Source of the DNA: an uncultured Prevotella sp.
GTDB lineage: Bacteria > Bacteroidota > Bacteroidia > Bacteroidales > Bacteroidaceae
DNA length: 64,000 nucleotides
NCBI GenBank assembly: GCA_937922435.1
Contig: CAKZVT010000043.1
Location: forward strand, 1-64,000
Reading direction: 5' to 3'
Shown: positions 16,645 to 27,100 of the stretch, piece by piece
Layout: every line of letters begins with the position of its first letter
Position numbering within the stretch: the first letter of the stretch is position 1
Translations under genes and position numbers: made by a program
Notes under the pieces: generated by a model
What the model was told of the DNA's origin: nothing
The model's database searches: none
The model's input: the letters and a program-made list of their open reading frames with translations, nothing else

Positions 16645-18093
16645 ATGAAGAAAACTAAGATAATGACGGCGCTCGGCCTGCTCGCCGCAATCATGCTGAC
16701 CGGATGTTTCGGCGGACGGATGTCGTCGTCGGGACGAGGCGGCGAGGTTGTGGGTGTCGGCGGCAGGAGCTTTACCGAGCCGACGCCCTACGGCATGACC
16801 CTCGTCAAGCGCGGCTTCCTCAAGATGGGACTTGAGAAAGACGACAGCCTCTGGGGCAGGCAGACGCCTAACAAGGAAATATCAGTCGACGGCTTCTGGA
16901 TGGACGAGACCGAAGTGACCAATTCAGAGTACAAGCAGTTCGTCTTTTGGGTGCGCGATTCCATCCTCCGCACACGTCTTGCCGACCCGGCCTACGGCGG
17001 CGACGAGACATACATGATAACCGAAGACCGCAACGGCGACCCCGTTACGCCGCACCTGAACTGGAAGAAAGCCCTGCCGCGCAAGCCCAACGAGGACGAG
17101 CTGCGCGCCATCGAGAGCCTATACGTCACCAATCCAGTGACCGGTGAGAAGATGCTCGACGCCGCGCAGATGAACTACCGTTACGAGGTTTACGACTATA
17201 CGGCCGCCGCATTGCGCCGCAACCGCCTCGACCCGGCCCTGCGCAACCTTAACACAGACGTTACTGTAGACCCTGACGAGGTTGTCATGATATCGAAGGA
17301 CACGGCCTACATCGACGACGAGGGCCGCATAGTAAGGCAGACTATAGACCGTCCGCTTAGCGGTCCGTGGGACTTCCTCAACACGTACATCGTCAACATC
17401 TATCCCGACACGACGTGCTGGGTCAACGATTTCGTCAACTCCGACAACGAGGTCTATATGCGCCAGTATTTCAGCAACCCGGCATACAACGACTATCCTG
17501 TGGTCGGCGTTACTTGGGAACAGGCCAACGCGTTCTGCGCCTGGCGCACGGACTACCTGCTGAAGGGGCTTGGCGGCGAAGCCAGGTACATTCAGCGTTA
17601 CCGCCTCCCGACGGAAGCCGAGTGGGAATATGCCGCCCGCGGCAAGGACGGGATGGAGTTCCCGTGGGAGCAGGTTGACGTAAAGAACGAAGACGGATGC
17701 TTTTTCGCCAACTTCAAGCCCGACCGCGGCAACTATACTGAGGACGGAAACCTTATCACGAGCCGTGTGGGGCTGTTCTCTTCAAACTCCAACGGACTGT
17801 TCGATATGGCCGGCAACGTGGCCGAGTGGACTAGCACCACATACACCGAGGCCGGCATAGACGCCATGAACGACCTCAACCCGGAGCTTCGTTACAACGC
17901 AGCCAAGGAAGACCCGTACCGCTTGAAGAAGAAGAGCGTGCGCGGAGGGTCGTGGAAAGACCCCGAGTCTTACATACGTTCGGCTTGGCGTACATGGGAA
18001 TACCAGAATCAGCCGCGCTGCTACATCGGCTTCCGCTGCGTGCGCAGCCTGGCCAATACTACGAGTGTGAAACAAAAAGGAAAGAAGAAATAG
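16645..18093 (+). CDS. gldK: T9SS ring lipoprotein GldK/PorK
   Basis: 482 residues. Lipoprotein signal peptide with lipobox LTGC (C21). The rest is a formylglycine-generating-enzyme/SUMF1-like fold: GFWMDETEVTNSEYKQFV (about 73-90), YRLPTEAEWEYAARG, DMAGNVAEWTSTTY and VRGGSWKDPESYIRS. GldK forms a periplasmic ring with GldN beneath the outer membrane. The SUMF1-like fold is structural there and no catalysis is implied. Two bases separate its stop from gldL. Confidence 0.95.
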   Translation: MKKTKIMTALGLLAAIMLTGCFGGRMSSSGRGGEVVGVGGRSFTEPTPYGMTLVKRGFLKMGLEKDDSLWGRQTPNKEISVDGFWMDETEVTNSEYKQFVFWVRDSILRTRLADPAYGGDETYMITEDRNGDPVTPHLNWKKALPRKPNEDELRAIESLYVTNPVTGEKMLDAAQMNYRYEVYDYTAAALRRNRLDPALRNLNTDVTVDPDEVVMISKDTAYIDDEGRIVRQTIDRPLSGPWDFLNTYIVNIYPDTTCWVNDFVNSDNEVYMRQYFSNPAYNDYPVVGVTWEQANAFCAWRTDYLLKGLGGEARYIQRYRLPTEAEWEYAARGKDGMEFPWEQVDVKNEDGCFFANFKPDRGNYTEDGNLITSRVGLFSSNSNGLFDMAGNVAEWTSTTYTEAGIDAMNDLNPELRYNAAKEDPYRLKKKSVRGGSWKDPESYIRSAWRTWEYQNQPRCYIGFRCVRSLANTTSVKQKGKKK

Positions 18094-18095
18094 CA

Positions 18096-18944
18096 ATGAC
18101 CGAATACAGCAAATATAATGTCATCTACCGCCTGCAACGGTGGTTGGACAGCGTTCCGGGGCAAACGTTCCTGAACTACGCTTACAGTTGGGGAGCGTCA
18201 ATCGTCATTCTTGGCACGCTTTTCAAGCTAACACACTTGCCTGGAGCCAACCTCATGCTTTATTTGGGTATGGGTACCGAGGTCATAGTGTTCTTTATTT
18301 CGGCCTTCGACCGTCCGTTTGACAAGACCGCGATAGGCAAGGAACTGCCTACGCATGTGACCGACGAGTATCCTGAAGACAATGAGGGACAGGCCATGGA
18401 AGAGTCTGTTGATGCCAAGTCCGTGGCAGCCGGAGCTGCTGTTCCTCCTGGAATGGTGGCTTATGTCGGTACTGTGGGAGGGCAGCCTGTACCTGTAGAG
18501 GGGCAAGTTGCGGCCATCGGCGCTGACGGAGACGGTGTTCAGCCTTCAGGTCAGGCTGTTGTTGCAGGCCAGGCTGTGCCCGGATGGGTGGCAGGCCAGC
18601 AGCAAGTGTCGCCTGAAATGGAAGAGGCTACGACCAATTATGTTGAAGAACTGAAGAAACTTACGGAGACTTTGGCCAAGGTTTCTGAACAAAGCGAGCG
18701 ACTGACGCGCGATTCGGAAGAGATGGAAAACCTGAACCGCACGCTCACTGGCATCTGCAAGGTGTACGAGATGCAGCTTAAGGGCGCAAGTTCGCAAATA
18801 GGCACAATCGACGAAATCAACGAACAGTCGCGCCGTATGGCTTCGCAGATAGAACAGCTAAATAAGATTTACGCCCGCATGATTGAGGCCATGACGGTCA
18901 ACATGCGTGCAACCACGGCCAACGGGAACAACGCTGAAGGGTAA
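18096..18944 (+). CDS. gldL: T9SS motor inner-membrane protein GldL/PorL
   Basis: The start at ATG 18096 (MTEYSKYNVIYRLQRW) is 2 bp after the gldK stop; longer in-frame versions would overlap gldK deeply and are rejected. 282 residues. Two membrane segments lie at about 25-48 (AYSWGASIVILGTLFKLTHL) and 52-70 (LMLYLGMGTEVIVFFISAF), then a Gly/Val/Ala-rich low-complexity stretch and a C-terminal coiled coil (EEATTNYVEELKKL onward). GldL with GldM forms the proton-driven motor of T9SS. The acidic residue in TM2 (GTEVI) is in the position expected for proton use. Confidence 0.93.
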   Translation: MTEYSKYNVIYRLQRWLDSVPGQTFLNYAYSWGASIVILGTLFKLTHLPGANLMLYLGMGTEVIVFFISAFDRPFDKTAIGKELPTHVTDEYPEDNEGQAMEESVDAKSVAAGAAVPPGMVAYVGTVGGQPVPVEGQVAAIGADGDGVQPSGQAVVAGQAVPGWVAGQQQVSPEMEEATTNYVEELKKLTETLAKVSEQSERLTRDSEEMENLNRTLTGICKVYEMQLKGASSQIGTIDEINEQSRRMASQIEQLNKIYARMIEAMTVNMRATTANGNNAEG

Positions 18945-18950
18945 TAAGGC

Positions 18951-20501
18951 ATGGCAATAAAGAAAAGACCTGTATCTCCACGCCAGAAGATGATAAACCT
19001 TATGTATGTCGTCTTGATGGCAATGCTTGCGCTCAACGTGTCGACGGAAGTTCTTGAAGGCTTTTCCCTTGTAGAGGAAAGCCTCCACCGCACCACCACC
19101 AACTCGGCTTCGGAGAACGCGGCGCTCTACGGTGACTTTGAGGCGCAGATGAAAGCCAACCCACAGAAGGTGAAGGCGTGGTTTGACAAGGCCACTGCTG
19201 TGAAGCGCATGAGCGACTCATTGTACAACTTCGCGCAGGAGCTGAAGGTTGCAATCGTGAAGGAGGCCGACGGGGATGACGGCGACGTGTTCAACATCGA
19301 GCGCAAGGATGACCTCGAGGCGGCCAACCAAGTGATGCTCGCTCCGGGCAAAGGGCAGGGCAAAAAGTTGTTCGACGCCATCAGCTCGTTCCGTGAGCGC
19401 ATCCTGACGATGGTTCCAGACGAGCGTCAGAAGGCCATAATAGCCAGCAACCTGACAACAACGTTGCCCAAGAACGCCAAGACCATGGGCAAGAACTGGC
19501 AGGAGTACATGTTTGAGGACATGCCCGTTGCCGCCGCCGTGACGCTGCTTACAAAGTTGCAGAGCGACGTCCGTTATGCCGAAGGCGAGGTTTTGCACAC
19601 TCTTGTGGCGAATATCGACGTGAAGGACATACGCGTCAACAAGCTAAGTGCTTTCGTAATACCCAATGCGCAGACCATTGTGCGCGGCGACAAGTTCTCG
19701 GCGCAAATCGTGATGGCCGCCGTTGACACTACGCAGAAGCCGCAAATATTCATCGGCGGACGGCAGATGAACCTGCGCGACAATACATACGAGATAGTGA
19801 CGAGCCGTACGGGAGACTTCAACCTGACAGGTTACATCACCATGCAAAACGGCAACGGCGACGTGATACGCCGTGACTTCTCGCAGAAATATACTGTAGT
19901 TGACCCCAGCGCGACCGTCTCCGCCGACCTTATGAACGTGCTTTATGCAGGCTATAACAATCCTATCAGCATAAGCATTCCCGGTGTTCCGCTTACCAAG
20001 GTGTCGGCCACTATGAGCGGCGGAGCACTCCAGCCGGTAGGTCCGGGCAAGTATATCGCGCGTCCGTCGACAGTAGGACAGGACGTTACAATCAATGTCT
20101 TGTCGCTCCAAACGGGTACGGCGCGGCAGGTAGGCCAGTTCACTTTCAAGGTGCGCAAGTTGCCCGACCCGACACCGTACATACAAATCGGCGACAACCG
20201 TTTCCGCACTGGAGGGCTCGCCAAGGCTTCGCTCATGTCGGCAAAGGGCATAAAGGCCGCAATAGACGACGGCCTGCTGGACATCCCGTTCAATGTGCTG
20301 GGCTTCGAGGCGGTGTTCTATGACAACATGGGCAACGCCGTACCGATGGTGTCAAACGGCGACTCTTTCACCGAGCGTCAGCGTGAAACGTTCCGCCGCT
20401 TGGCGCGCAACAAGCGTTTCTACATAACGCGCATCACCGCCGTTGGCCCCGACGGAATACGCCGCACGCTGCCAGCGTCGATGGAAGTGATAGTAAAATA
20501 A
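18951..20501 (+). CDS. gldM: T9SS motor protein GldM/PorM
   Basis: 516 residues, the typical length. A single N-terminal membrane helix (about 14-34, MINLMYVVLMAMLALNVSTE) is followed by helical and then Ig-like periplasmic domains (SAFVIPNAQTIVRGDKFSAQ, PGKYIARPSTVG). GldM dimerises, is turned by GldL and contacts the GldK/GldN ring across the periplasm. It lies 6 bp after gldL. The C-terminal repeat DNRFRTGGLAKASL belongs to the conserved GldM_C region. No lesion seen. Confidence 0.95.
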   Translation: MAIKKRPVSPRQKMINLMYVVLMAMLALNVSTEVLEGFSLVEESLHRTTTNSASENAALYGDFEAQMKANPQKVKAWFDKATAVKRMSDSLYNFAQELKVAIVKEADGDDGDVFNIERKDDLEAANQVMLAPGKGQGKKLFDAISSFRERILTMVPDERQKAIIASNLTTTLPKNAKTMGKNWQEYMFEDMPVAAAVTLLTKLQSDVRYAEGEVLHTLVANIDVKDIRVNKLSAFVIPNAQTIVRGDKFSAQIVMAAVDTTQKPQIFIGGRQMNLRDNTYEIVTSRTGDFNLTGYITMQNGNGDVIRRDFSQKYTVVDPSATVSADLMNVLYAGYNNPISISIPGVPLTKVSATMSGGALQPVGPGKYIARPSTVGQDVTINVLSLQTGTARQVGQFTFKVRKLPDPTPYIQIGDNRFRTGGLAKASLMSAKGIKAAIDDGLLDIPFNVLGFEAVFYDNMGNAVPMVSNGDSFTERQRETFRRLARNKRFYITRITAVGPDGIRRTLPASMEVIVK

Positions 20502-20507
20502 GTAAAG

Positions 20508-20529
20508 AGTTAAGAATTAAGAGTTAAGA
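20508..20529 (+). repeat. Short AT-rich repeat between gldM and gldN
   Basis: AGAGTTAAGAATTAAGAGTT-type words fill most of the 32-bp gldM-gldN gap and match the arms of the 36-bp inverted repeat at 15565-15657. Confidence 0.7.
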
Positions 20530-20533
20530 ATAT

Positions 20534-21628
20534 ATGACAGGTTTCTTGTTTCCACAATCTATATGGTGTTCCTTTAAACGGTGCAAAGGCCCGTTGCTCC
20601 GTGCCTTCGCCGTGGCCTTGCTCCTCGTTGTGTTCGCCGTTGACGCCGTAAACGCGCAGCCGGCGGCGCGCCGCCGCGAGCAGCAGAAGCGTGCCGCGCA
20701 AAGCGCCCAAGGTCTTACCACGCGTGCGAAGATATCATTCCCTGTTGCGGCAAAGATGTCGGAGGACGTTGTCTGGCGGCGCGACATTTACCGTGAAATA
20801 CTGCTTGAGGAGGATGCCAACGCCGCGTTGTACTATCCCGTAGAGCCGGCCGGCTCGCAGATGAACTTGTTTACCTACCTGTTCAAGCTCATGATGAGCG
20901 GCACGGTAAAGGCTTACGAGTACCGCCTTGACGGCAACGAGGTGTTTACCGACTCCGCACAGGTAGACCGCAAGGCGTTTATCGACAACTACCACATATA
21001 TTATGAGCGCGTAAACAACAGCATTCGCATAGACGACAGCGACATACCGTCGGCCGAAGTGAAGTCGTATTACATCAAGGAGAGCGCGTATTACGACCAG
21101 GCATCTGCCACGTTCCACGTAAAGCCGGTAGCCCTCTGCCCTATATTGTGGCGCACTGACGACTTCGGTGACGGCGAACAGAAATACCCTTTGTTCTGGG
21201 TGAAGTACGACGACATTGCTCCTTACCTGTCAAAGCAGGTCGTAATGACAAGCAACCTCAACAATGCGGCCACCATGAGCATGGATGATTACTTTGCGCG
21301 CAACATGTACAAGGGTAAAATCTATAAGACATCCAATATGCTCGGGCGCACACTTGCACAGTATTGCCCCACTGATTCAGCCCTGGCAAAGGAGCAGCGG
21401 CGCATTGAGGGCGAGCTGGCCGCCTTCGAGAAGAACATCTGGGGCGACCAGGCACGCAAGGATTCGCTCGACAGCATAGCCAAACTTGACGTCAAGGACA
21501 AGAAGGTCAAGAAGTCAAAACGCAACCGCCGCGCGTCGGCTTCGGTGCGCAAGCGTAGTTCGTCGAGCCGTTCTTCATCGTCAGGCTCGTCACCCGCGCG
21601 TGTCACCGTGCGCCGTCAGAGACATTAA
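20534..21628 (+). CDS. gldN: T9SS ring protein GldN/PorN
   Basis: 364 residues. Hydrophobic signal segment (about 24-41, AFAVALLLVVFAVDAVNAQ) after a longer than usual N-terminus, so a later start is possible. The body shows the GldN features VVWRRDIYREILLEEDANAALYY and MSMDDYFARNMYKGKIYKTS. The tail is Ser/Arg/Lys-rich low complexity. GldN pairs with GldK in the periplasmic ring. It lies 32 bp after gldM and ends the T9SS operon. Confidence 0.93.
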   Translation: MTGFLFPQSIWCSFKRCKGPLLRAFAVALLLVVFAVDAVNAQPAARRREQQKRAAQSAQGLTTRAKISFPVAAKMSEDVVWRRDIYREILLEEDANAALYYPVEPAGSQMNLFTYLFKLMMSGTVKAYEYRLDGNEVFTDSAQVDRKAFIDNYHIYYERVNNSIRIDDSDIPSAEVKSYYIKESAYYDQASATFHVKPVALCPILWRTDDFGDGEQKYPLFWVKYDDIAPYLSKQVVMTSNLNNAATMSMDDYFARNMYKGKIYKTSNMLGRTLAQYCPTDSALAKEQRRIEGELAAFEKNIWGDQARKDSLDSIAKLDVKDKKVKKSKRNRRASASVRKRSSSSRSSSSGSSPARVTVRRQRH

Positions 21629-21734
21629 TTAATTCATAATTCATAATGCACAATTCATAATAATGCATACGTCGCATTGCTGCCCGTCAGATTATTATGC
21701 ATTGTGAATTATATTACCATTAAAACCCAAAAGT

Positions 21735-22337
21735 ATGAAAAAAATCTTTACACTCGCCGTCCTCGTGGCGGCCACATGCTTCGCCCTTCCGGCCGACGCA
21801 CAGTTCAAGTTCGGTTTGAAAGGTGGTCTTAACATAACAGACATGTCGTTCAGCGACGATGTGTTTGAGTCGTCTAACCGCACGGGCTTCTTCATCGGCC
21901 CTACCGTCAAGTTCACCCTGCCCATCGTCGGGCTTGGCATCGACGCTTCGGCTCTTTACGACCAGCGCGAGGCCAAGGTGAAGGGAACCAGCAAGAAGTT
22001 AAAGCAGCAGGCGATAAACATCCCCATCAACCTGCGCTATGACATCGGTCTGGGCAGTCTTGCGGCTGTGTATCTTGCAGCAGGTCCGCAGTTCGGCTTC
22101 AACGTTGGCGACAAGCACCAGACCATCGAAGAAAACATTTCGTCGTGGAAACTCAAGACTTCAAATTTCAGTGTCAACGTAGGCTTTGGCGTAATGCTGC
22201 TTAGCCATTTGCAGGTGGGCGCAAACTACAACATCGTTTGCGGCAAGACGGGCGAAGTTACAGTGTTCGACGGTGCGAAAGAGGTAGTCCGCGGCCGTTC
22301 TAACACATGGCAGGTTTCAGCCGCTTACTACTTCTAA
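21735..22337 (+). CDS. Outer-membrane beta-barrel protein (porin-family, OmpX/PorT-like fold)
   Basis: 200 residues. Signal peptide ending LPADAQ, then FKFGLKGGLNITDMSF, alternating amphipathic strands and a terminal aromatic strand ending VSAAYYF, as expected for an eight-stranded barrel of the Bacteroidetes outer-membrane beta-barrel family. It follows gldN by 106 bp of repeat-bearing spacer (AATTCATAAT words). A T9SS role is possible by position but not supported by any specific motif. Confidence 0.75.
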   Translation: MKKIFTLAVLVAATCFALPADAQFKFGLKGGLNITDMSFSDDVFESSNRTGFFIGPTVKFTLPIVGLGIDASALYDQREAKVKGTSKKLKQQAINIPINLRYDIGLGSLAAVYLAAGPQFGFNVGDKHQTIEENISSWKLKTSNFSVNVGFGVMLLSHLQVGANYNIVCGKTGEVTVFDGAKEVVRGRSNTWQVSAAYYF

Positions 22338-22440
22338 GCGCGCCGTAGCGGCGTTGCCGCACATGCAATATAAAGGGAAGCTCCTTCCAAAGGGGCTTCC
22401 CTTTGTTTTTGTTCCGCCGTTGAGGCTTCTGCGATTGGCA

Positions 22441-22715
22441 GTTCATCCGCAGTTTGTTTGGATGGTTGGTAAAAGTATTTACCGTTTATTGTCTTCTGCA
22501 AATCAGGCTGTCGGTAATATGTTTAGGCGGATTTGCAATCCGCCTAAATTTACTATAAGGATTTGTAATCCGCTTAAACCGTGCATTTATAAGAATATGT
22601 ATATATATGAGCGGATTGCAAATCCGCAATTAAGAACCGCCGGATTGCAAATCCGGCGGAACAAATGTTTTCATTAATAGAGCTTTTACTTCATCCAAAA
22701 GATTTGCGGATGAAC
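22441..22715. mobile_element. MITE-like element, degenerate copy (275 bp)
   Basis: Terminal inverted repeats GTTCATCCGCAGTTTG (left) and TTTGCGGATGAAC (right). Inside, GCAAATCAGGCTGTCGGTAA parallels the inner sequence of the copies at 44540 and 54505. Short hairpins on GCGGATTGCAAATCCGC occupy the rest. No coding sequence. It abuts the 22-bp repeat cluster at 22719. Confidence 0.6.
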
Positions 22716-22718
22716 CGC

Positions 22719-22827
22719 GAAAGGCCGTCTTTCGCCTTCCAAAAGACCGTGAATTGCACGCTAAAAGGCCGTCTTTTACTTTCTAAAAGACGGCCTTTCG
22801 CAAACGTGTTGAGTATCAGATGGTTAC
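22719..22827. repeat. 22-bp phased palindromic repeat cluster A
   Basis: Four 22-bp units at 22719, 22741, 22763 and 22785 with cores AAAGGCCGTCTTT or AAAGACGGCCTTT, followed by the satellite GTTGAGTATCAGATGGTTAC. Convergent gap between the barrel gene and the TolC-like gene. Confidence 0.88.
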
Positions 22828-22846
22828 AAGGTGGGTGAAAAGCGTG

Positions 22847-24124
22847 TCATTGCCCGGTGGCTTGCAGGTATTCACGCTTCTTTATTTGGTATTCGGCATA
22901 CGCTTCGACGTAGGCCGAGCGGCTGTTCTGGTAGAGCGTCTGGGCCTCGAGCAGGTCGCTCATCGTGGCCGTTCCGGCGCGGTAGTAGTCGTCGTGCAGG
23001 CGCAGGTTCTCCTCCGCCTGGGCTATTGACTCCAAGGCTATGCCGATTTTGCGGTAAGCGTCGTTCATGTCGTTCCACTTGTTCTCCATGCCGATTACCA
23101 GCAGCTGGCTGTTGTCCTGGAGCGTGTTTTCGGCGTTCCTTACGGCCAGGCGTTGCTTCTTCATCTCGTGCGAGCCGCCCCACCAGCCCGTCAGCGGTAT
23201 ACTCACCGTGGCGAAGCCTACCCAGAACTGGTGGCTCTTGTCCATCAGGTCGTCATACATGTATCCGCCACCGATGGCCACCGTGGGCAGGTTTTGCCCT
23301 ACGGTCATCTTGTATTTCAGCCTGTTGGCCTTCACGTTCTGCTCCATCAGGGCGTATTCTGCGGTGTTCGCCAGCGCGGCCTGCGGCTCGGCGTACAGTT
23401 GCAGGGGCGAGGGTGGCAGCGAGCCGTTCATGTCCGCGCTCACGTCTATGCTGTCTCCGTCGTGCCCGGTGTATTGTGCCAGCAGGCGTTTGGCCGTTGT
23501 CAGTGCGTTTTCAAGCGTTATGCGGTTGCTCCGGGTCTCGTTTTTCTTAAGGTTTACTTGCAGCAGGTCGTTCCTGTCTGTCACTCCGGCGGCCACCGCC
23601 GCGTCGGCGTCCTTGGTGAATTTGTCAAGCTGCCGCTCTACGGCTTCTACCGTTTTCAGCTTCTCTTTCAGCATCACGGCCTGCCAGAAGTATGTCTCGG
23701 CGGTCAGCACTACCTCGTTATGCGACATGCGCCGTTGCTGTCGGCTCGTCTCCACGCCGACGTCGGCCAGCCGGTTGGCGTTCAGTATGCGTCCGCCCGT
23801 GAACAGCGGCATCTGCGCCGACACGCCTCCCATGATGCCGTTCTTCATCATCGACATCTCCATGCCCGGCGCGAGGCTCATTTCCAATAGTCCCTTGTCG
23901 GCCATGTAGCCGATGCCCGTTGCGCTTACGGTAGGGAAATATTTTGTAAACGCCTGCTTCTTGGCCTGCCGCGCGGCCTCAAGGTCGTTGTTGGCGTTCT
24001 TCATGCGCACGTTGTTCTGCAATGCGTCGCTCACCGCCTGCTCTGCGGTCATCAGGCGTTGCGCCTGCGCCGACGATGCCGCCAGCAGCAGCGCGGCCGA
24101 TAATATGATGGTTCTCATAATCAA
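22847..24124 (-). CDS. TolC-family outer-membrane efflux protein
   Basis: 425 residues. Signal peptide ending ASSAQAQ, then two repeats of the TolC fold. The first contains LTAEQAVSDALQNN-like, QMPLFTGGRILNANRL and AETYFWQAVMLKEKL. The second contains LMEQNVKANRLKYKM, SIPLTGWWGGSHE and YYRAGTATMSDLLEAQTLY. It forms the outer-membrane channel of a tripartite pump. Last gene of the minus-strand efflux operon, 3 bp after the RND permease. A start two codons later (MRTIILS) is possible. Confidence 0.9.
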   Translation of the reverse strand: MIMRTIILSAALLLAASSAQAQRLMTAEQAVSDALQNNVRMKNANNDLEAARQAKKQAFTKYFPTVSATGIGYMADKGLLEMSLAPGMEMSMMKNGIMGGVSAQMPLFTGGRILNANRLADVGVETSRQQRRMSHNEVVLTAETYFWQAVMLKEKLKTVEAVERQLDKFTKDADAAVAAGVTDRNDLLQVNLKKNETRSNRITLENALTTAKRLLAQYTGHDGDSIDVSADMNGSLPPSPLQLYAEPQAALANTAEYALMEQNVKANRLKYKMTVGQNLPTVAIGGGYMYDDLMDKSHQFWVGFATVSIPLTGWWGGSHEMKKQRLAVRNAENTLQDNSQLLVIGMENKWNDMNDAYRKIGIALESIAQAEENLRLHDDYYRAGTATMSDLLEAQTLYQNSRSAYVEAYAEYQIKKREYLQATGQ

Positions 24125-24127
24125 AAT

Positions 24128-27100
24128 TTATTCGTTTTCAATGGCTTCAGTTCTCAATCTCTTGTCCGTCGTGCCGCGGAACATTAGCAGGTAGGCCGCA
24201 GGCAGCACGGTCAGTATGAACACCATGGTGATGAGTGTGCCGTAGCATACCACCGTGCCCATTGGCATCCACAGTCCGCTTCCGCCCAAAATCATCGGTA
24301 TTACGCCCATCGACGCGGCGGCGGAGGTGAGGAAGATTGGGCGCATTCGCCTCTTGGCCGAGTGGTAGATGGCCTCTTCGGCGTGCATCCCGTCAGTCAG
24401 GCGCAGCTCTTCGGCATAGTCAATCATGATTATTCCGTTGCGCACTATGATACCCATAAGGCTGATTACGCCGAGATAACACGTTACGCTGAAGTCTATT
24501 CCCTGTATAAGCACGCTGGCGGCGGTGCCGAATGTGCACAGCGCGATGCTTGAAAATACGAGTAGGGCGAGGCTTACTTTGCGGTAGTGGGCCAGCAGTA
24601 TGAAGAAAATCACTGCCGCCGCTACAACCAGTCCTCTCATTATGGGCGGCATCTTCTCCACGCCCTGCTCCTCTTCTCCGCCGTAGCTTACGGTCACGGT
24701 GCCGTCAGTCATGGTGCTGTCAACCGCCTCTTTCACCATTGCCGTGGCCTTCATGGCGTTGAAGCCCCGGCTTACGTCGCTCTCTACCGTCACCGTGTAC
24801 AGGCCGTTGCGGCGCACGAGCTGTCCCGGTTTCCATGCCGGTACGATGTCGGCCACCTGCCTTAGCGGCACGGTTGCCAGCCCTCCGGCCGCCGGGATGC
24901 GCTCTGCCGCCACGTCGGCGTTGGTCGCGCTGTCGGCCTTGGTGCTCTTCATCACCACGGGAATGTCGTCGTCGCCTTCCCATACGGTAGCTATCGGCAG
25001 TCCGTCGCCATACCTCATGCCGAGCGTAGACTCAACTGTCAGGTTGCTTACGCCAAGGCGCGACGCCTCGTCTTCTTTCATCTTGATGCTGCCTGCGGCC
25101 AAAGGCTCAAGGCAGTCGGTGTGCACCTGCGTGAGGAACGGCATCCGCCGCAGCGCGGCTACGAGCCTGTCGGCCTGTGCGCGCAGCTCTCCCGGGTCGC
25201 CGCCGCTAAGCCTTACTTCTATTGGATACACCGCCTCGCTGTAGCTTAGCTGCTTGAAGCGCACGCGTGCTCCGGGGTAACGGTCGCTGTATAGCGGCGA
25301 GTATTCGTCAAGCAGTTCCTCGGTTGCTTTCACACCAGTGGTGTTCACTATGAACTGCGCGTAGTTCTCGCCTGCCATTTGCGGTGCGTATGCCGTGTGG
25401 AAACGCGGCGACGAGCAGCCGATGAACGACGTAACGGACACCACTCTTTCGTCTTTGCGCAGCACGTCGGCCAAACTGTCGGCTATGGCCGATGTGCGGT
25501 TGAGCGCCGTTCCGGTAGGAGCGTATATTTCAACGGCGAACTGGTTGCGGTCGGCAGCAGGCATGAGCTGTTGCGGCAGACGGCCCATTATGACCGCTCC
25601 GGCCACCACTGACAGCACGCCGACGGCGATTGTCACCTTGGGATGGGCGAAGCAGACATCAAGCAGCTTGTCGTATGACTTCTGGATGAAGTCCAGGAAC
25701 GAGAAGCTTTTGCGCCCGTCGCCGCCATTGCCGCCGTTCATCGGCTTGCGGATGAACCAGAACTGCATGAACGGGACAAGCAGCGTGGCCACTAGCAGCG
25801 ATACTCCCAGCACTATTGTGACGCCCCACGGGAACGTAAGCAGGAAGTCGTGGAGCATTCCCTGGGTGGTAAACAGGAAGGGAAAGAACGTCAGCGTGAT
25901 GGCGAGAGTAGCCGAGAGGATGGACTTGAAGAAGTGGGTGGTGCTGCTGATTGATGCGTTCCACCGCGACATTCCCGTGCCGATGTTCTCCAGGTAGTTG
26001 TCGATTATGACGATGGAGTTGTCCACTATCATGCCGAGCGACATGATTAGCACGGCCAGCGTCACCGTGTTAAGCTCTATCCCGAAAGCGTTGAACAGGC
26101 CGAGGGATATGAATATGGTTATTGGAATGGTCGAGGCGGCCACGAGCGCCACCCTCATGGGCAACAGGAGCATTACGACTATTATGACGGCGGCCACGGC
26201 TATGAGCAGTTCCGTCAGGAAGTTGGTGACGCTGTCGCCGACAACCTTGCTCTGGTCGGTTATCTTGTATATGCTGACACTTTGTGGAAGGGTCTTTTGG
26301 AAGCTGCTGATTGCCGCGTTGACGGCCTCGCCCATCTTCACGATGTTCTGCCCCTTCTTCATCTCTATGCTGAGAAGCAGACACTTTCTGCCGTTGTTCT
26401 CTATGTAGCTTGACGGCTTGGGGTATTCGCGGCGCACGTCGGCCACGTCCTTGAGGCGTATGTTACGCCCTGAAGGGTCGGTGTAAACGATGAGTTGCTG
26501 GATGTCATATACCGAGTTGAGCGACTTCTCCACGTATAGCGGCTGCACGTAGTCGACGGTCTTGACGCGGCCTCCGCTCGTGGTGAAGCCCTTTTGCGCC
26601 AGTGTCGCGGCCAGCGTCCGGTCGCTAAGTCCGTAGTTTGCGAGGCGGCGGTTGTCAACGTATATGGCTATTTGTTCTTGCCTCATGCCGCTCACGGTCA
26701 TGCGTCCCACGCTCTCTATGCGGCGCAGGCTGTCCTTCAGCGCGTCCATGTAGTCGGACAGTTCGCGGTATGTCTTGTCGCCGCTCTCCATCGTTATGAG
26801 CAGGGCCGACGTGTCGCCGAAGTCGTCAACCACCTGTATGGCGAGCACGTTGCCTGGCAGTTGCGCCTTGAAGTCGGTCACGCCGTGCCTAAACCTGTTC
26901 CAGAAGGCGTCCTTGTCATCGATGTCGTCGTTGAGTTCCACCTGTATGTAGGCCATTCCGTCGGTGCTCTTTGAGAAGGTCTTGGCCTTCTTCACCTCCT
27001 TGTAAGAGAAGATGTAGTCTTCCAACGGCTTGGCAACCTGCTCGGCTATTTCGTCGGCAGGCACGCCCGGAGCAGCCGCAATGACGACTCCCTGGCGTAT

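Noticed and set aside
17952..18095. Longer N-terminus for gldL
   Set aside because: It would overlap gldK by about 140 bp; ATG 18096 gives the conserved GldL start.
22719..22806. CRISPR array reading of the 22-bp repeat clusters
   Set aside because: Units are palindromic, only four or five long, and have 7-nt semi-conserved gaps rather than unique 30-nt spacers; no cas genes are present.
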